Assembly: GCA_963665865.2 (NCBI GenBank)
Contig: CAXXWF010000001.1
Location: forward strand, 2,542,001-2,606,000
Origin: PHAA01 sp963665865
GTDB taxonomy: Bacteria > Bacillota > Syntrophomonadia > Syntrophomonadales > Syntrophomonadaceae
DNA length: 64,000 bases
Direction: 5' to 3'
Positions 60,931 to 64,000 of this stretch are shown here, piece by piece. The first letter of the stretch is position 1, and the number at the start of each line of letters is the position of its first letter. The notes under the pieces were generated by a model. It had not been told where the DNA came from and made no database searches. It saw only the letters and a list, made by a program, of their open reading frames with translations. The position numbers and the translations under genes were made by a program.

Positions 60931-61959
60931 TTAATGCCCATATTTCTTTATGGCAGCCAGATGTTCAGCATATGTTGAAGAAAAGTAGTGGCTGCCATCA
61001 CCCTTGGCTACATAGTAATAATAATTATTTGTTTCCGGATTGAGTGCTGCATCAATGGCGGCCCGACCGGGTGAGGCAATTGGTCCGGGAGGCAGTCCCA
61101 AATTTTTGTAGGTGTTATAGGGTGAATTGATGGCAAGATCCTGATAGGTAACCGTATCTCTATGTACGCCAAGGCTGTACAGAATCGTTGCGTCAATTTG
61201 CAGCGGCATGCCTTTCTGCAAGCGATTATAGATTACCCCGGAAATCACCTTTCTTTCTTCAGCTACGCGAGCCTCTTTTTCTATTAAAGATGCTATTATA
61301 ATAGTGTTCCGCAGACCCAATTGCTTAGCGTCCGCAATCGTTGCGTATTCCTGGTTCCAGATGGTTGCAAAACGCCCCAGCATCATATTAATGATATCCT
61401 GTGCGCTGGTTCCTTCCTCGATCGTATATGTATCCGGGAAAAGAAACCCTTCCAGGTGCTTTTCGTCCCCTGATTTAACAGGTGTTAAAAAATCGTAATT
61501 ATAACTAGCTTGAAGAGCTTCAGCCCACTGCTGCTGAGTACATATCTGTTTGCTAATCAATAATTCCCCTATTTGCCGAACCGTATATCCTTCGGGAACT
61601 GTAAAAGCGGATTTTTTCACTTTCCCCTCAGATATTTGCCCCGCCAATTCGGGTAATGATTGACTCTTGCTGAAAACATATAGTCCTGATTTTAACTGCC
61701 TCTCCATTCCCTTTTCATACAGATAGACCAAAAATACTTGTTCATGGCGGATAAGACCATTCTGTTTAAGCAGCACAGCTACCTGCCGGGCGGTACTATT
61801 CTCCGGCAATCGAACTTCTATCAGGCTCTGGTCATTAGGAGCTACCGGAAGGTACTGGTGGACGATAATCTGCCATCCGGAGATACTTAAGCTTAATACA
61901 AAAAGCAACCCCATGAGCACAATTTTAGGTCTTATTCTTCTCATCTCGGGTTCAATCAT
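60931..61959 (-). CDS. mltG: Endolytic transglycosylase MltG
   Basis: A 342-residue protein: N-terminal membrane segment (IVLMGLLFVLSLSISGW), LysM-like region, and the YceG core with catalytic Glu in IIASLIEKEARVAEER and GMPLQIDATILYSLG. It cuts nascent glycan strands and ends their growth. Normal length. Confidence 0.94.
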   Translation of the reverse strand: MIEPEMRRIRPKIVLMGLLFVLSLSISGWQIIVHQYLPVAPNDQSLIEVRLPENSTARQVAVLLKQNGLIRHEQVFLVYLYEKGMERQLKSGLYVFSKSQSLPELAGQISEGKVKKSAFTVPEGYTVRQIGELLISKQICTQQQWAEALQASYNYDFLTPVKSGDEKHLEGFLFPDTYTIEEGTSAQDIINMMLGRFATIWNQEYATIADAKQLGLRNTIIIASLIEKEARVAEERKVISGVIYNRLQKGMPLQIDATILYSLGVHRDTVTYQDLAINSPYNTYKNLGLPPGPIASPGRAAIDAALNPETNNYYYYVAKGDGSHYFSSTYAEHLAAIKKYGH

Positions 61960-62042
61960 CTCTTCTCATCCTCATATAGAATTGCCAGCAGCGCTATATA
62001 TATGAATGCTTATTTCATAAACAGATGCTTACTTAATCAGGG

Positions 62043-63509
62043 TTAAGGCCGGATTTGGTTTGGTTTCTCAGGCAGGATGGGATTCACTGAATTCTCCGCA
62101 TTATTTGTACCCGGCACTTTATCATCAACAACTGGGGGGTTCGGAACTGTATCTGGAACAGGCACCGGGATAAGTTCTGGACCACTGTAAACTAATTTGT
62201 TCAGTGGGTCATAGGTATCACGAGCCAGCTGTTCAGTTTTCAATATTTTGCCGCCCTCACCGTAGAATGTACGAAAGGATCTTACTACGTAACCGAGTTG
62301 CCCATTGTGGTCAATCTTTTCCTCACCGGGCTTTAAGGTTGGATCCTGTTTAATTAATGTGGTGAAATCTAGAGTTTGGTCAATAATATTGGATATTTCA
62401 ATTTTCTTCTTATACTTTAAATTGCCATAAATGTTTATTGTCAACCTTCCACCCGAGGCACTGGCGCGAATATATATTGGATCATCAGTATTATTCATGA
62501 ATTTGAAATCCTGACTGCCGTTGGCAACCGTTGCATCCCGTCCCAATGGAACATAAGTTACCGCCAGACTATGGTTACGGCGTTCCGTGATATCCATTCC
62601 TGCCAATAAAGATGTATTATATAGAGTTGAGGATACCTGGCAAATTCCACCTGCCAAACCAGGTTCAAATTTACCGTTTACAATTACCATGGCATCAAGA
62701 TAACCTTTCTCGGGCGTACAGTGACCGATTGTGTCGTTAAATGAAAATACCGAATGGGGGGCAACCATACTCTTATCAATACTGGAAGCTGCCAAATATA
62801 AATTATGGGAGCGATTTTCTAACGCCAAATCATAATTAGTGGAATAACTGGATAATTGGCCCATATTGCTTAATACCGCATCGGCTATCTCCGGTTCTTT
62901 TTTTATTACTATGATGGGAATCTTTAGAGCTGAAATTTTATTTAGGTCAGTTGGTAAAGAAATGAAGGTAGCCTCGGCATCAACTCCCATCCCAGCTTGA
63001 CCCCGAATCACCAATATGCCACCTTGGTTATTCATTTCTAAAGTGGCGTTTTTCGCTGGAATACCCCATTTTGCATTCCACTCTTGTACCAATTTATTTT
63101 TTATGACGGGATTATAAGCCAGCTCAACTGGATAGACAACTGTTTGCTTGCCATTCAGGTTGGCAAGTTTAGCCCGCCAGCTTCTGGCCCTTTCCTGTTG
63201 CAGGGCCGCTTGTACTACTTGCCTACTATCTATGGGAAGACATAATTCACCGAGCTTGGTTTGATACTGATAATCCTCTTTATAAAAGGTGACTCCAGCA
63301 GCATCTATTGCATCTATTCCACGGTTAAGCGCCGCCTCGGCTTCATCTGGGCTATTTCCCTGAACTGAAATGCCTCCTATCTCGACTCCCGGTGCAAAAC
63401 GATCATTGTTGATAATTTTCACATATATATAGCAGCTTAGCCCACCTAATACAAGCAGGAGTGAAATTAACCCATACACCAGTCCCGACTTGAGTTTATT
63501 ATTTTCCAA
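62043..63509 (-). CDS. VanW-family cell-wall protein
   Basis: A 488-residue protein with an N-terminal membrane segment (LVYGLISLLLVLGGLSCYIYV, in part LISLLLVLGGLSCYIYV), a peptidoglycan-binding-type domain (about 75-215), the VanW core (SVFSFNDTIGHCTPEKGYLDA, in part FSFNDTIGHCTPEKGY; GGICQVSSTLYN) and a G5-like C-terminal region followed by a Pro-rich end. Not a resistance gene by itself; related YoaR-type proteins are common in spore-formers. Confidence 0.85.
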   Translation of the reverse strand: MENNKLKSGLVYGLISLLLVLGGLSCYIYVKIINNDRFAPGVEIGGISVQGNSPDEAEAALNRGIDAIDAAGVTFYKEDYQYQTKLGELCLPIDSRQVVQAALQQERARSWRAKLANLNGKQTVVYPVELAYNPVIKNKLVQEWNAKWGIPAKNATLEMNNQGGILVIRGQAGMGVDAEATFISLPTDLNKISALKIPIIVIKKEPEIADAVLSNMGQLSSYSTNYDLALENRSHNLYLAASSIDKSMVAPHSVFSFNDTIGHCTPEKGYLDAMVIVNGKFEPGLAGGICQVSSTLYNTSLLAGMDITERRNHSLAVTYVPLGRDATVANGSQDFKFMNNTDDPIYIRASASGGRLTINIYGNLKYKKKIEISNIIDQTLDFTTLIKQDPTLKPGEEKIDHNGQLGYVVRSFRTFYGEGGKILKTEQLARDTYDPLNKLVYSGPELIPVPVPDTVPNPPVVDDKVPGTNNAENSVNPILPEKPNQIRP

Positions 63510-63632
63510 TCCCCAACCCCCAAAAATATAAAGCTAAACCCATTGTTATTTATTATATTACATTTTCACTACCATTAGTATTCTTTATCGACAGGCTCGA
63601 GGCTAATGAAACATAAGAGTGATGGGCATGAG

Positions 63633-63690
63633 AAAGCCCGTGGGAAACAAGGGAAACGGCAGAACCGTCCTCTTGTTTCCCACGGGCTTT
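63633..63690. repeat. Long palindrome with REP-like core between vanW-type and DUF1292 genes
   Basis: Perfect 19-bp arms, AAAGCCCGTGGGAAACAAG (63633-63651) and its complement (63672-63690). The inner 20 nt carry the reverse of GAGGACGGTTCTGCC, matching the palindrome core found elsewhere. It can also end transcription of the DUF1292 gene. Confidence 0.75.
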
Positions 63691-63696
63691 AAAAAT

Positions 63697-64000
63697 CTAG
63701 ATTTCTTCTTCGCTATCCGCTAGTTCCTGCCAAGCATCAGCGACCTTTTCCCACTCTTCGTCATCTTCGATATCACCTAAGAACTCGTTACCTTCTTCAT
63801 CATAAACAACCTTTAGGATAACTACCTCTACTTCTTCTTCCTCATCAACTTCTTCATCTTCGCCCACTGGGATTAGAACCCGGTAGCTTTGATCCTCTAT
63901 TTCCAGCTCCGCCAGAAGTTCAAACTCATGTTCCTCTCCATCTTCATCAACTAAAACCAGTATTGGGAACTCCTCATCATCAAATATTTCCTCGTTATCC
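63697..64000 (-). CDS. DUF1292 family protein (N-terminus at window edge)
   Basis: I translated 100 codons on the minus strand to a TAG at 63699-63697: DNEEIFDDEEFPILVLVDED, EEHEFELLAELEIEDQSYRVL, then an acidic stretch ending ADSEEEI. The length and the GxEHEFELLA pattern match the small acidic DUF1292 proteins, whose genes often lie near mltG and alaS. Only the first few residues are probably missing. Function unknown. Confidence 0.88.
   Translation of the reverse strand, partial: DNEEIFDDEEFPILVLVDEDGEEHEFELLAELEIEDQSYRVLIPVGEDEEVDEEEEVEVVILKVVYDEEGNEFLGDIEDDEEWEKVADAWQELADSEEEI

Noticed and set aside
1..64000. CRISPR arrays and tRNA/rRNA genes
   Set aside because: I saw no regularly spaced direct repeats and no cloverleaf or rRNA-like sequence.

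Overview
The window reads as chromosome of a low-to-moderate GC, endospore-forming, anaerobic Firmicute, most like a Syntrophomonadaceae/Syntrophomonas-type clostridium. This is inferred from a complete spoIIIAA-AH operon, an unsplit sigK, the B. subtilis-like block aroQ-pepQ-efp-spoIIIA-acc-asp23-nusB-folD-xseAB-ispA, type IV pilus genes, and a UGA-containing selenoprotein gene. No rRNA, tRNA or CRISPR array was seen. Almost everything is on the minus strand; the few plus-strand genes are mostly stress, transport or accessory genes.

Layout. 1-2.1 kb: a partial GapN-type aldehyde dehydrogenase, a 33-bp-arm palindrome and a universal stress protein. 2.3-16.1 kb (all minus): spoIIIAA-AH, then a pyruvate carboxylase-type carboxyltransferase fused in frame to a complete AccB, accC, asp23, amaP, DUF2273, nusB, a divergent folD, xseA, xseB, ispA. 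In B. subtilis a stand-alone accB sits where the fusion sits here. 16.1-24 kb is an accessory island between spoIIIAA and efp: a 24-codon tail copy of the neighbouring zinc-ribbon gene, a MarR-rhodanese operon with two tandem palindromic operators on its promoter, a 5'-truncated REP-associated transposase (RAYT), a large-subunit catalase, the intact zinc-ribbon gene, and a frameshifted DUF3160 lipoprotein with a small partner. 24-29 kb: efp, pepQ (no usual start codon), aroQ, pmbA, tldD. 29.2-29.65 kb: a 108-residue selenoprotein under a promoter whose spacer holds a CsoR/CstR-like palindrome.

29.7-38.7 kb: a pilus operon in the order pilB, pilT, pilC, pilin, pilD, three minor prepilins, pilM, pilN, pilO. 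38.7-41.1 kb: a mobile-DNA zone with an intact RAYT flanked by palindromes, a group II intron maturase remnant and a metallo-beta-lactamase fold hydrolase. 41-47.9 kb: yqeG, aroE, a lone prepilin, UPF0316, aroC, aroK, nadE, with galT upstream. 48-50.4 kb: an acetate/succinate transporter with a long leader, sigK and a thioesterase. 50.4-51.4 kb is a gene-poor kilobase with decayed coding sequence. 51.4-57.5 kb: a 1023-residue FAD/Fe-S oxidoreductase with a methionine-rich tail, and an 875-residue protein joining a degenerate KaiC-like domain to a PEP-synthase-type nucleotide-binding domain. 57.6-64 kb: a class B PBP, DUF4911, U32 peptidase, MltG, VanW-family and DUF1292 genes.

Two themes run through the window. 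First, short palindromes share a core like AAGGGGACGGTTC while their stem sequences differ and stay self-complementary; copies lie near 1.4, 17.35, 24.0, 38.7, 38.78, 39.6 and 63.65 kb, and several flank RAYT genes. Second, redox and sulfur/selenium chemistry recurs: rhodanese, catalase, selenoprotein with a persulfide/copper-type operator, Fe-S oxidoreductase. Family calls are from recognised motifs only; no database search was run.
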